A stretch of DNA of 58,739 nt from NCBI GenBank assembly GCA_964542225.1, contig CAZITO010000005.1, positions 1-58,739 of the forward strand, written 5' to 3'. The position numbers and the translations under genes were made by a program. Under the pieces are notes generated by a model. It did not search any database. It was given only the letters and a program-made list of their open reading frames with translations, and was not told where the DNA came from. Position 1 is the first letter of the stretch. Every line of letters starts with the position of its first letter. This DNA is from Scybalousia_A sp964542225 (GTDB lineage Bacteria; Bacteroidota; Bacteroidia; Bacteroidales; P3). Below are positions 17,518 through 25,738 of this stretch, one piece after another.

Positions 17518-20433
17518 TTAATATCCGAATACTTGCTCAAGAGAAAGTTTTTCCACATTACCAAAGGCTTTCAAGCCCTCCATATCTACTTCACTTTCAT
17601 TACCAAGAACAACAACAGTGCGTTTCTTTCCTTTAATATACTTTTTGTTAAAGTCCAAAACATCATTAAGTTGCATTGTCTTTATGGCGTTGTATTCTTT
17701 TTCTTGCCAACCATTGCTTAATCCCATTTTTTGAGTATAAAGATAAGAATTTATTATTCCCATTTTACTTGTGCGATTGGTACGATAAGAAGAAATCAAA
17801 GATTGTTTTGCAATATCAAAGTTTTGTGCCGATACAGGCATATTTTCAAACAAATCTGTAAAAGCATTCAAGGCATCCATAAGTTTGTCGTTTTGAGTAC
17901 CTATGTGAGACATATTCATATAATGATGATTTTTCTCACTTGGAGTAACAAAGTAAGCGGCTGCAGAATAAGCCAAAGAACGTTTTTCTCTTATTTCTTG
18001 GAAAACGATGCTGTTCATACTGCCACCAAAATACTCATTATAAATATCTACCTTTGGAGTCAAATCTGAGGAAAAAGTTTCATTGGCAGTAGTCAATTGA
18101 CGGCAAAGAGATTGTTTTGCATCATAGTGAATGAAATACACTTTGTTTTGTGTGGTTGGTTGCAAATCAAAATCTTCTTGTTTGATAAGCATGGATTTTT
18201 TAGTATTCACTTTGTGCATTTTGTTAAGAATGGTTTCCACATCTTTCAAAGATTTGTTTCCATAGAACAAAACCGTATGCTTTTGGTCTGTCATAACCTT
18301 TATCATATCGGTAACATCTTTTGCAGTCAAAGAGTTTATCTCCTCATTGCTAAGAGTGTATTTCAAAGAGTTTTCCCCATAGTTGGCAAAAGAAACAAGA
18401 CGTTGGAAAATACGATTTTGATTGCTTTTGGCATCTTGTCTTGATTTTAATACATCAAGTTTTACATTTGCTATTGCGTCATCGCTTATTTTAGGGTTGT
18501 TTATTATATCCTCAACAATGGCAAGGGCTTTTTCCATATTTTCCGTAAGCCCCTCAATGTTTATGGTGGCAAACTCACCTCCGCCCATACTTATATTGTA
18601 ATCACAAGCAATATCATACATTTCTCTTTTTATCTGAGCAAGAGAACGATTTTTGCTTTCCAAATACTCCATTGCATAGTTGCAAGCAGAAGCCATTTTG
18701 TTATAACGATAACCAAAATCATATCTGAAAGTAAGTTGGAATCTTCCGTTTTGGTTGTTTTCCACATAAAGCACATCAGAACCTTTTTTCAATTTGCCTT
18801 TTTGCATATCCTTCTCATAATTGACAAACACAGGCTCTATTTCCTTTACTTTCATATTTTTGATTTCCGTTAAGAATGAACTCTCAACATCTCTATTGAC
18901 AACCACAGGAGTTATTGCAGGTTTTTCCACTTTGGTAACCTCTTTTGGCTCACCTTGACGCTTGTAGATAACTACATAATTATTGTCTTTGAAAATACGT
19001 TTTGCAAAATCAATTAACTCTTGTTTGGTTACCTTGGACATTTCGTCCAATTCATTTACGGCATCCTGCCAATCTTGATGAGCAAGATAAGCGTTTATCA
19101 TACTCATGGCACGCGAACTATTGCTTTCCAAACCTTTCATTTCATCAAGTTTCAGATTGTTTATGGCCGCAGTCAAAAGTGTTTCGTCCCATTTGCCACT
19201 TTTGAATACTTCTATTTGTTGCAACAACAAATCTTTTACCTGGTCAAGTGTTTGCCCTTGTTTTGGCATACCCACAAGCAAAAAAGCAGTATAATCATTA
19301 AGACTCATTACTCCGCTTCCTGCATACATGGTAAGTTGTTTTTGATTGATATTTTCATCTATCAAACCGCAAGAACCGTTTGACAATATTCTGTCCATAA
19401 GATTGGCAAGCAATACTTCTCTGCTTCCATTTCCCGCATCTATACGAAAGCCTATTCTAATGTTTTCAGCCTCCAAGCCCCAAACATCAACCTTTCTTAC
19501 CTCTGTTATTTCAGGTTCTTTGATTTGTTTAAACTCAGGCACTTTCTTTGCAGGTATTTTTCCAAAATATTTATTGATAAGTTTTATTGCTTCCTCCGGG
19601 TCAAAATCACCACTCATGGCAATACAATAATTGTTTGGCACATAGTAGTTTTCAAAGTGTTTTTTGATGTTGTCCAATGAAGGATTTTTCAAATGCTCTA
19701 TTGTGCCTATTGTTGTTTGTGTACCGTATGGGTGATTTGGGAAAAGAGCAAGATTAAGGGCTTCGTAAACCTTTCTGCCATCGTTTGCCATACCCATATT
19801 TTTTTCCTCATATACCGCTTCCAATTCTGTATGGAATAGCCTGAAAACAGGGTCTGAGAATCTATCGCTTTCCACCATTAACCATCTTTCCAACTCATTG
19901 GAAGGTATATCCTCTTGATAAACAGTCATATCATTGGAAGTAAAAGCATTGGTTCCCTGTGCTCCTATCAAGGACATCATTTTGTCGTATTCATTTGGAA
20001 TTGCGTACTGCGAAGCCAAATAAGAAACAGAATCTATTTGATGATAAATCTCTGTTCTCTTTTGCGGGTCGGTGGTGTGATTATAAACCTCATACAACCT
20101 TTCTATCTCTTGTATGTAAGGCTTTTCTTTTTCCCAATTCAAAGTACCAAAAGATGTTGTACCCTTAAACATCAAATGCTCCAAATAGTGAGAAAGTCCT
20201 GTGGATTCACTCGGATCGTTCTTACTACCCACTCTTACAGCAATGTAGGTTTGTATTCTCGGTTTGTCCTTGTTAACAGAAAGAAAAACTTCCAAACCAT
20301 TGTCCAAAGTATAATGAACAACATTCATAGGGTCGTTCTTATACGTCTTTTTGTTGAAGTTTTGTGCATTCAGCGAAAAAGCCATAAGCACAAAAACAAA
20401 CAAAACCAGTTGTTTAACTATTCTTCTATTCAT
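17518..20433 (-). CDS. Secreted M16 family zinc peptidase (two-domain, pitrilysin/insulinase-like)
   Basis: Predicted periplasmic or outer-membrane-associated metalloprotease that degrades peptides. Signal peptide 1-23 (ending SLNAQ). The inverted zinc motif HxxEH is HYLEH at 82-86, and the third ligand lies in EAVYEEKN near 205-212. The second, inactive M16 half covers about 540-971 and includes the usual QEIREKRSLAYSAAAY segment near 833. A length of 971 corresponds to two fused M16 units, common in Bacteroidota. It is followed by a strong terminator and separated from pyrI by 59 bases, so it may be transcribed alone or by read-through from pyrBI. Confidence 0.93.
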   Translation of the reverse strand: MNRRIVKQLVLFVFVLMAFSLNAQNFNKKTYKNDPMNVVHYTLDNGLEVFLSVNKDKPRIQTYIAVRVGSKNDPSESTGLSHYLEHLMFKGTTSFGTLNWEKEKPYIQEIERLYEVYNHTTDPQKRTEIYHQIDSVSYLASQYAIPNEYDKMMSLIGAQGTNAFTSNDMTVYQEDIPSNELERWLMVESDRFSDPVFRLFHTELEAVYEEKNMGMANDGRKVYEALNLALFPNHPYGTQTTIGTIEHLKNPSLDNIKKHFENYYVPNNYCIAMSGDFDPEEAIKLINKYFGKIPAKKVPEFKQIKEPEITEVRKVDVWGLEAENIRIGFRIDAGNGSREVLLANLMDRILSNGSCGLIDENINQKQLTMYAGSGVMSLNDYTAFLLVGMPKQGQTLDQVKDLLLQQIEVFKSGKWDETLLTAAINNLKLDEMKGLESNSSRAMSMINAYLAHQDWQDAVNELDEMSKVTKQELIDFAKRIFKDNNYVVIYKRQGEPKEVTKVEKPAITPVVVNRDVESSFLTEIKNMKVKEIEPVFVNYEKDMQKGKLKKGSDVLYVENNQNGRFQLTFRYDFGYRYNKMASACNYAMEYLESKNRSLAQIKREMYDIACDYNISMGGGEFATINIEGLTENMEKALAIVEDIINNPKISDDAIANVKLDVLKSRQDAKSNQNRIFQRLVSFANYGENSLKYTLSNEEINSLTAKDVTDMIKVMTDQKHTVLFYGNKSLKDVETILNKMHKVNTKKSMLIKQEDFDLQPTTQNKVYFIHYDAKQSLCRQLTTANETFSSDLTPKVDIYNEYFGGSMNSIVFQEIREKRSLAYSAAAYFVTPSEKNHHYMNMSHIGTQNDKLMDALNAFTDLFENMPVSAQNFDIAKQSLISSYRTNRTSKMGIINSYLYTQKMGLSNGWQEKEYNAIKTMQLNDVLDFNKKYIKGKKRTVVVLGNESEVDMEGLKAFGNVEKLSLEQVFGY

Positions 20434-20492
20434 AATTTATAATTAGTATATTGGTTATTTTTTTGCAAATAAGTGATTTAATAAAAATACTT

Positions 20493-20951
20493 CTATTCCT
20501 TTATTTTGATATCTGTCATTGTTTTTTCGCAATAATGACATCGCAAAGTAAGAGGTTCTTTTTCCACTACGTTAAATATGGTATCCATTTCCTCTACATT
20601 GGTTATGCAGTTTGGATTGATACATTTAACTATTTTTTGTATCTCGTTTGGAATTTCCATTTTTCTTTTCTCTGTTACCTCATAATTTTTGATGGTTATA
20701 AGGGTTGCCGTTGGCGCTATGATTGATAATTTGTCCAACTCTTCTTTGGCAAAATATTTGTTGGTAGCCTTTATAATTCCCTTTCTACCATATTTTTTGC
20801 TTTCCAAGTTGGTGCCTATAAGAATTTCATCACAAGCGTTGTCCAAGCCCAAAATTCTTACCACTGAAAAAACTCTATCGGCAGGTATATGGTCTATTAC
20901 CGTGCCGTTTTCTATTTTCTTTACTATCAGTTCTTTATTGTTAGTTGTCAT
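20493..20951 (-). CDS. pyrI: Aspartate carbamoyltransferase regulatory chain
   Basis: Regulatory subunit that binds nucleotide effectors and holds the catalytic trimers of ATCase together. The N-terminal allosteric domain has KIENGTVIDHIPA near residues 11-23 and the conserved SVVRILGL. The C-terminal zinc domain supplies four cysteines in KCINPNC (about 107-113) and RCHYC (about 135-139). Length 152 is standard. It lies 30 bases after pyrB and is presumably translated from the same transcript. Confidence 0.97.
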   Translation of the reverse strand: MTTNNKELIVKKIENGTVIDHIPADRVFSVVRILGLDNACDEILIGTNLESKKYGRKGIIKATNKYFAKEELDKLSIIAPTATLITIKNYEVTEKRKMEIPNEIQKIVKCINPNCITNVEEMDTIFNVVEKEPLTLRCHYCEKTMTDIKIKE

Positions 20952-20981
20952 TATTTATTCTTTTTTTGAGGTTTTATAAAT

Positions 20982-21911
20982 TTATTTTATTTTGTCTGCA
21001 TAGCCAAGTATGGAGGCTATAAGAGCCTGACGCACAAACATACCGTTTTTTGCCTGTTGGAAATAATAGGCGTATTTGGTTTTGTCTACGTTCATTGCTA
21101 TTTCGTTGACTCTTGGCAATGGGTGAAGTATTTTCATATTGTCTTTGCAACCTTGTAACATAGAAGCATCCAAGATGTAGGAATTTTTTACCTTCTCGTA
21201 TTCCAAAACATCAGGGAAGCGTTCTTTTTGAATACGGGTCATATAAATGATATCTGCAAAAGGAATGGTATCCTCAAGTTTTCTATATTCGTGGTATTTC
21301 AATCCGGCATTGGTTACATAATTTTTAACATAATCGGGCATAGACAAACTCTCGGGAGAAACAAAATGAAACTCTGCTTTGAAGTTACTCATAGCCTGCA
21401 CCAAAGAATGTACGGTACGACCATATTTAAGGTCACCCACCATTGCTATTTGAAGATTTTCCAATGTACCCTGTGTTTTCCTTATTGAATACAAATCAAG
21501 CATACATTGTGTAGGATGTTGATTGGCTCCATCGCCTGCATTGATAACAGGAACGGGACTCACCTCGCTTGCCCAACGGGAAGCACCGTCTTTGTGATGA
21601 CGCATAACAATGATATCGGCGTATGAGGAAACCATCATAATGGTATCATGCAAACTTTCACCCTTTTGCAAAGAGGTAGCCGTAGGATTGGAAAAACCTA
21701 TAACCCTTGCCCCAAGTCTATTGGCGGCAGTCTCAAAAGAAAGACGTGTTCTGGTGGAAGGTTCAAAAAATAATGACCCCACGATTTTATCAGATAATAC
21801 AGGCTGATTTGGTTGTTTTTCAAATTTTTCAGCCAAGTCCAATACAGCCAAATAATCTTCCTTTGTGTAATCTGTAATGGATATTAGATTTTTGTTTTTA
21901 AGATTGACCAT
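20982..21911 (-). CDS. pyrB: Aspartate carbamoyltransferase catalytic chain
   Basis: Condenses carbamoyl phosphate and aspartate to carbamoyl-aspartate, the committed step of pyrimidine synthesis. The carbamoyl-phosphate motif FEPSTRTRLSFE is at about residues 49-60. HPTQCMLDLYSI near 131 and HPLPRVNEI near 264 complete the active site. Length 309 matches the class that pairs with PyrI. The ~175-base leader holds a promoter, a short ORF and a terminator-like hairpin, so expression is probably controlled by attenuation (see the separate entries). Confidence 0.97.
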   Translation of the reverse strand: MVNLKNKNLISITDYTKEDYLAVLDLAEKFEKQPNQPVLSDKIVGSLFFEPSTRTRLSFETAANRLGARVIGFSNPTATSLQKGESLHDTIMMVSSYADIIVMRHHKDGASRWASEVSPVPVINAGDGANQHPTQCMLDLYSIRKTQGTLENLQIAMVGDLKYGRTVHSLVQAMSNFKAEFHFVSPESLSMPDYVKNYVTNAGLKYHEYRKLEDTIPFADIIYMTRIQKERFPDVLEYEKVKNSYILDASMLQGCKDNMKILHPLPRVNEIAMNVDKTKYAYYFQQAKNGMFVRQALIASILGYADKIK

Positions 21912-21965
21912 AATTATAGTTTTTATTTTGTTATACTTCTGCTTTTGTTCTTTTTACTCTACCTG

Positions 21966-22004
21966 TATTAAAAAAACAGCGACCTATTTAAATAAAAGTC
22001 GCTT
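21966..22004 (-). terminator. Terminator-like hairpin in the pyrBI leader (candidate attenuator)
   Basis: On the - strand AGCGAC pairs with GTCGCT, extendable by two weaker pairs, and the downstream arm is followed by TG and seven T. It lies between the pyr promoter and pyrB, about 60 bases before the pyrB start, so it must be read through for expression. The leader ORF stop codon falls in the hairpin loop. Confidence 0.65.
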
Positions 22005-22086
22005 GATTAACAAAAAAAATAAATTCTTTGGAGAATATATTTCTCACTTTATTATTATCTGTCAATATGTACGTTAAACCATTCAT
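21988..22086 (-). CDS. Putative pyrBI leader peptide (32 residues)
   Basis: An ATG frame of 32 codons starts only a few bases after the predicted transcription start, so it would be nearly leaderless. It crosses a U8 tract (22012-22019) that encodes Ile-Phe-Phe and ends at TAA in the loop of the terminator hairpin. In E. coli pyrBI, a leader peptide reading into the attenuator, with U-rich pause sites just upstream, couples UTP level to termination. The layout here is the same, though the peptide sequence is unrelated. Translation is inferred from architecture only. Confidence 0.5.
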   Translation of the reverse strand: MNGLTYILTDNNKVRNIFSKEFIFFVNQATFI

Positions 22087-22094
22087 ATATTTTG

Positions 22095-22124
22095 CAAAGG
22101 TATATATTTTTTTTGACCTTACAA
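22095..22124 (-). promoter_or_regulatory. pyrBI promoter (TTG-N19-TACCTTTG)
   Basis: On the - strand, TTG (22122-22124) and TACCTTTG (22095-22102) are 19 bases apart, a full Bacteroidota consensus. The start point would be near 22089. Confidence 0.75.
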
Positions 22125-22183
22125 CATATTTTCTCTTTTTTTGCTTAAAGTACTTGTTAGTGACAAATTATTATAGCAGAATG

Positions 22184-23311
22184 TTACCAAATCTTTATAA
22201 TGGCTCCCGTTGTAGCATCAAGTTCTATTTGTTTATTGCCACCTACAAGAGTGGTTACAAAACCATACTGCGCCAATTTCATAACCTTATTACCCAAAAT
22301 TTCATTACCATACTCTACAAATACCTCAACCTGTTCCGGTATGGAATAATAGATACCTATACCTGTTTTTGTTTTGGCAATTCTATTTTTAAATTCTTTG
22401 GAATTTCTTTTTTCATTGACTTTGTTTTCAAGTTCCTTTACTGTATTAAAGGAATGTATACGGGCCAATAATTTTATATCGTCATTCTTTGCATTCAAAG
22501 AAGTAACTCCGTTTTCTTTGGAAAACTTACATATAGGCACCAACAAATCTTCCTCCACTATTATAGGTTTTTGAGGTATTATGGAAAATGTGTATTCCTC
22601 CTCCGTAACAGTTTGTGTCCCCGTAAAGAGTGCAAGATAACCGTTTATCATTGCGTCCAATTGTTTGTACATAAAATCCACTGTTGTGTTTAAATACGTT
22701 CCCTCTACCTCTCCGGATAAAATTTTTGTCTGTTGCTCTCTCAAACGTTTGATTTCAGCCACTGCCTGTTGTGCGGTAAGAAATGGATGTTTGGTCAAAT
22801 AACCTTGCTTTAACAATTCTTGCTCAAAAACAGGAGTAACATTAGAGCAGTCTTTACTCTCCATCTTTGGTTGCATAGGGCGATGTCTGAAATCTCTTTT
22901 TGGTTTCCCCTGCGTTGCTAAGTCGTCTTGCTTATCTGTGTATATACTTTTTATTGTCCCGTTATCAAACAGTTCCACCTTGGTATTGGCATTGTAGGTT
23001 AGGAAATATTGATAATTCTCATTGGCTACACCTTTTGGACTCATTGTTATGGATTTTATTTTATAACTCTCTCCATTGTTAAGGTTTGCGTTATCTATAC
23101 CCAACAAATAGGCAGACTCACTATAAACACCTTTGGTTGTAGTGGTTTTTTCCACCTTTACATTAAAAACAATTTCAGTTTGAGCAACCGAGTAATAAAC
23201 TCCGTTTTGATAGGTTTCCGCGTCCGAAAGGGTTTGCGATTTGTAATTTTGAGCAAATGTACTCATTGTAGTTAAAGCCAAAAGGCTCAGAAAAATTTTT
23301 GTTGCTTTCAT
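22184..23311 (-). CDS. DUF4831-like exported protein
   Basis: Signal peptide 1-20 (ending STFAQ). The body has the pattern of the Bacteroidota DUF4831 family: an early VAQTEIVFNVKVEKTT strand, then SESAYLLGIDNA, and a C-terminal YYSIPEQVEVFVEYG followed by KVMKLAQYGFVTTL near the end. Length 375 is about normal. The function of the family is unknown; the protein is probably periplasmic. It starts 19 bases after the WG-repeat gene, so the two are likely one transcript. Confidence 0.65.
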   Translation of the reverse strand: MKATKIFLSLLALTTMSTFAQNYKSQTLSDAETYQNGVYYSVAQTEIVFNVKVEKTTTTKGVYSESAYLLGIDNANLNNGESYKIKSITMSPKGVANENYQYFLTYNANTKVELFDNGTIKSIYTDKQDDLATQGKPKRDFRHRPMQPKMESKDCSNVTPVFEQELLKQGYLTKHPFLTAQQAVAEIKRLREQQTKILSGEVEGTYLNTTVDFMYKQLDAMINGYLALFTGTQTVTEEEYTFSIIPQKPIIVEEDLLVPICKFSKENGVTSLNAKNDDIKLLARIHSFNTVKELENKVNEKRNSKEFKNRIAKTKTGIGIYYSIPEQVEVFVEYGNEILGNKVMKLAQYGFVTTLVGGNKQIELDATTGAIIKIW

Positions 23312-23330
23312 ATAATTTTCGTTTTTTTTA

Positions 23331-25052
23331 TTATTTTATTGATATTACTCCATATTTCCCATCTATTCGCAATATTACATAGGGTCTGTTTTGAATAGTG
23401 GCTATACTCATTCTTAACAAAGCAGAACTTAAATTGGTTTTTTGTGCAGTGATTAAGGTTTGAATGGTATCGAAATTTTCATCTATAACCAACATTTTTT
23501 TATCCTTAACCACCAAAGCCCTATTGTTGTTAAAGGAGGACACATAGTCAAAATGTTTATCTGTCAAAGGCTCTAACGAAGAAGCATTGACAAAAGTCCA
23601 CCCGTTCTTGTCTCTGACGTTTAGAATATTATTTCTTTCTGTACCTATATCCAAATATTGTGTTTTCTTTTCTTGCCCCGAAGCGTATAGTCTCACATAT
23701 TGTTTCTTGTTCTTATATTCTACGTAATCTCCAAAAACAAACAATTGCTTAACCTTCGGAAAGAATTGCTTCTCTCCTTTATCATTGAGTAAGACAGAAT
23801 TATTTTTGCCCTCATAAAAGACTACAAACGATTGTTTGGCGGAAACTTTCACTTTGCTGTACTCAAAAGGTACTACCTCCCTACCCTCCAAGTCTAAGGC
23901 ACCCCATTTTTTGCCTTTTTTGAGAATAACACCATTGTTTACACAGCCCAAAGCGTCTATATATTCAGGAGAAATAAGCCAACCCTTTTGCGAGGACATA
24001 ACCCCATAATTAAGAAAAGAATCCGCTACAAAAACCACATTCTCATCACTATAAGAAATAAACCCCATAATATTGCCCTCATAGTGAGCAAGCAATTTGT
24101 TGTTTTTGTTTAAAACAAAAGATACTCCATCATTCATAGCCACAAAAAAAGTATCCTCTCCCAATACGGTTACCTGTACTTGCTCATAGGCAGTGGGTAC
24201 ATACAAAACATAGTCCGAACTTACTATGCCGTGTTTGGTATTTTCTGTAACATCAAAATAATTTGGGTAAATGGTGGGTTCTATACTTTGATACAAAGGT
24301 TGAAACAATATTTCACCATTTTCATCAAAAAGTGCTTGCTTGCCCGAAGGCAAAAAGGCTTTTACATAAAATCTATCACCTTTGTTTATCAGTTGTATTT
24401 CATCAAAATAGGCACGAGATTTTATTTCTCCTTTCTCGTTCAATAGCCCCCATACCCTCATTCCGTCTCTCATACCTATGTAGGCATATAATTTACCTTC
24501 TATTACAGGCTGTATTTGCAAATATTTTGCCTCTGTCAATGGTTTGCCCGATGCGTCCATAAGCCCGTAAGCCGAATTTTTTCTATATACTACTGTATTA
24601 TTTATTTTGGACAATATTTCTATATCATCCCCGACCAACGATTGCCCGTCTTTGCCTATAAGAAGAAATTTTTCTCCGTTATAAACCAAAGCCGAATTGT
24701 AAGAAAATACATTAAGAGGCGATTTATAAACTGTTGTAAAGCCTACTTCAAGCAAATATTGTGCAGGAGAAATTACCTTGCCATCAATATTAATAAAACC
24801 GGCCTTTTGATTTTCTATAATGGTAATCACACTATCGCCGTATGCATCTATCCACTCATACTTGCAGGGTACAATAATTTGATTTCCCTTTGCTATACCC
24901 CAAAGATTGTTTTCCTTTATTGCAAAATAATCATTCTCCAAAGCAAAAACAGAGTCATACTTAAAGTCCAAATAAACACTGTAACTATTTTGCGACAGCG
25001 AAAAAAGAGCATAAATGGATATAAAACAAAATATAAAAAATCTTTTAATCAT
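23331..25052 (-). CDS. Exported WG-repeat protein
   Basis: Signal peptide about 1-20. The rest is made of WG repeats, short beta units centred on a Trp/Tyr-Gly pair and a D/N-x-x-G turn: NLWGIAKGNQIIVPCKYEW, AYGLMDASGKPLTEAKY, KWGALDLEGREVVPFEYSKV, and a final KYGVISIK. Such proteins form beta-propeller or solenoid folds; function is unknown and often assigned to the envelope. A -7 element (TAACTTTG on the - strand, 25076-25083) lies 24 bases upstream. It is first in a likely two-gene unit with the DUF4831-like gene. Confidence 0.85.
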   Translation of the reverse strand: MIKRFFIFCFISIYALFSLSQNSYSVYLDFKYDSVFALENDYFAIKENNLWGIAKGNQIIVPCKYEWIDAYGDSVITIIENQKAGFINIDGKVISPAQYLLEVGFTTVYKSPLNVFSYNSALVYNGEKFLLIGKDGQSLVGDDIEILSKINNTVVYRKNSAYGLMDASGKPLTEAKYLQIQPVIEGKLYAYIGMRDGMRVWGLLNEKGEIKSRAYFDEIQLINKGDRFYVKAFLPSGKQALFDENGEILFQPLYQSIEPTIYPNYFDVTENTKHGIVSSDYVLYVPTAYEQVQVTVLGEDTFFVAMNDGVSFVLNKNNKLLAHYEGNIMGFISYSDENVVFVADSFLNYGVMSSQKGWLISPEYIDALGCVNNGVILKKGKKWGALDLEGREVVPFEYSKVKVSAKQSFVVFYEGKNNSVLLNDKGEKQFFPKVKQLFVFGDYVEYKNKKQYVRLYASGQEKKTQYLDIGTERNNILNVRDKNGWTFVNASSLEPLTDKHFDYVSSFNNNRALVVKDKKMLVIDENFDTIQTLITAQKTNLSSALLRMSIATIQNRPYVILRIDGKYGVISIK

Positions 25053-25075
25053 AAACTCTATATTTGAATTCGTTG

Positions 25076-25083
25076 CAAAGTTA
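25076..25083 (-). promoter_or_regulatory. -7 promoter element (TAACTTTG) before the WG-repeat gene
   Basis: A match to TAnnTTTG on the - strand 24 bases from the start codon. The -33 box is unclear. Confidence 0.55.
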
Positions 25084-25154
25084 CAATTTTTTTATACTTC
25101 TTTAATTGATTCTTACCAAAATCTTACATAGAGTATTTTATAAATTATAACGAC

Positions 25155-25577
25155 CTATAAAAAATCAGCACAGGCTTTTTTTAATTCAATTGAGCAAGTT
25201 GCTTTGGGGGATATAATTTCTTGCATAACCTTTTCTGCCAATTTTACAGGAAAAACACCTTTGTAAAGAAAGTGTTTGAGTAATTTGGTATATTCTTCCT
25301 TCCACTCTTGCCCGTGGGGTTTTATGCTGGTACCATATTTTTTGATGGCAAAAAAATGTCCCAACTCGTGCAGTGTAACCAACAGAAAAAGATACGGAGG
25401 AAGATTGCCATTGACGGTGATTGTTTTTTCGTATTTGGAACATGTTCCCAAATATCTTCGTCTCGGGCGTACTACTTTGAAAACTATATCATAACAAAAC
25501 ACAATATGAGCAATCTCAGAAGCACAGCCTTTGGGAAAAAATTCTTGCATGGCTATGGTCAAATCTTCCTCCGTCAT
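25155..25577 (-). CDS. SprT-like zinc metalloprotease-domain protein
   Basis: The zinc motif HELGH, in LFLLVTLHELGHFFAIKKYG, is followed by KPHGQEWKEEY, the pattern of Bacteroidota SprT-like proteins; the distal His of PHG may be the third ligand. N-terminal to it, RRRYLGTC and ITVNGNL are also family-like. I start it at the ATG at 25577 because family similarity begins there and the upstream in-frame extension is the frame shadow of a small lipoprotein gene ending 4 bases before. The 140-residue protein lacks a visible C-terminal zinc ribbon. The role is unknown; the eukaryotic SprT relative Spartan cleaves DNA-protein crosslinks, but nothing here shows that function. Confidence 0.75.
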   Translation of the reverse strand: MTEEDLTIAMQEFFPKGCASEIAHIVFCYDIVFKVVRPRRRYLGTCSKYEKTITVNGNLPPYLFLLVTLHELGHFFAIKKYGTSIKPHGQEWKEEYTKLLKHFLYKGVFPVKLAEKVMQEIISPKATCSIELKKACADFL

Positions 25578-25581
25578 AATA

Positions 25582-25731
25582 TCAACAGATATATATAAAA
25601 TTATTTTCTTTTGATAGTGTCTTACTCCACGTAGGGCACTCCCCACACTTACGTTTGTACCTCCTGTTTGTACTGCCACACGAAGAGAGTACAAAACAAG
25701 ATATCAAAACTATGAAAATACAACGTTTCAT
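25582..25731 (-). CDS. Small lipoprotein (49 residues)
   Basis: A short gene with a clean lipoprotein signal: MKRCIFIVLISCFVL then the lipobox LSSC, so the mature peptide starts at Cys18. The mature part is about 32 residues, basic, with two further cysteines in KRKCGECPTW. Small Cys/Lys-rich lipoproteins of this kind are common in Bacteroidota and have no known function. It begins 7 bases after the stop of the T9SS protease gene and ends 4 bases before the SprT-like gene, so the three are probably cotranscribed. Confidence 0.7.
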   Translation of the reverse strand: MKRCIFIVLISCFVLSSCGSTNRRYKRKCGECPTWSKTLSKENNFIYIC

Positions 25732-25738
25732 AAGCAAC

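Noticed and set aside
25578..25694. N-terminal extension of the SprT-like protein (39 residues)
   Set aside because: It has no signal or family similarity, and the same DNA in another frame encodes a perfect small lipoprotein.
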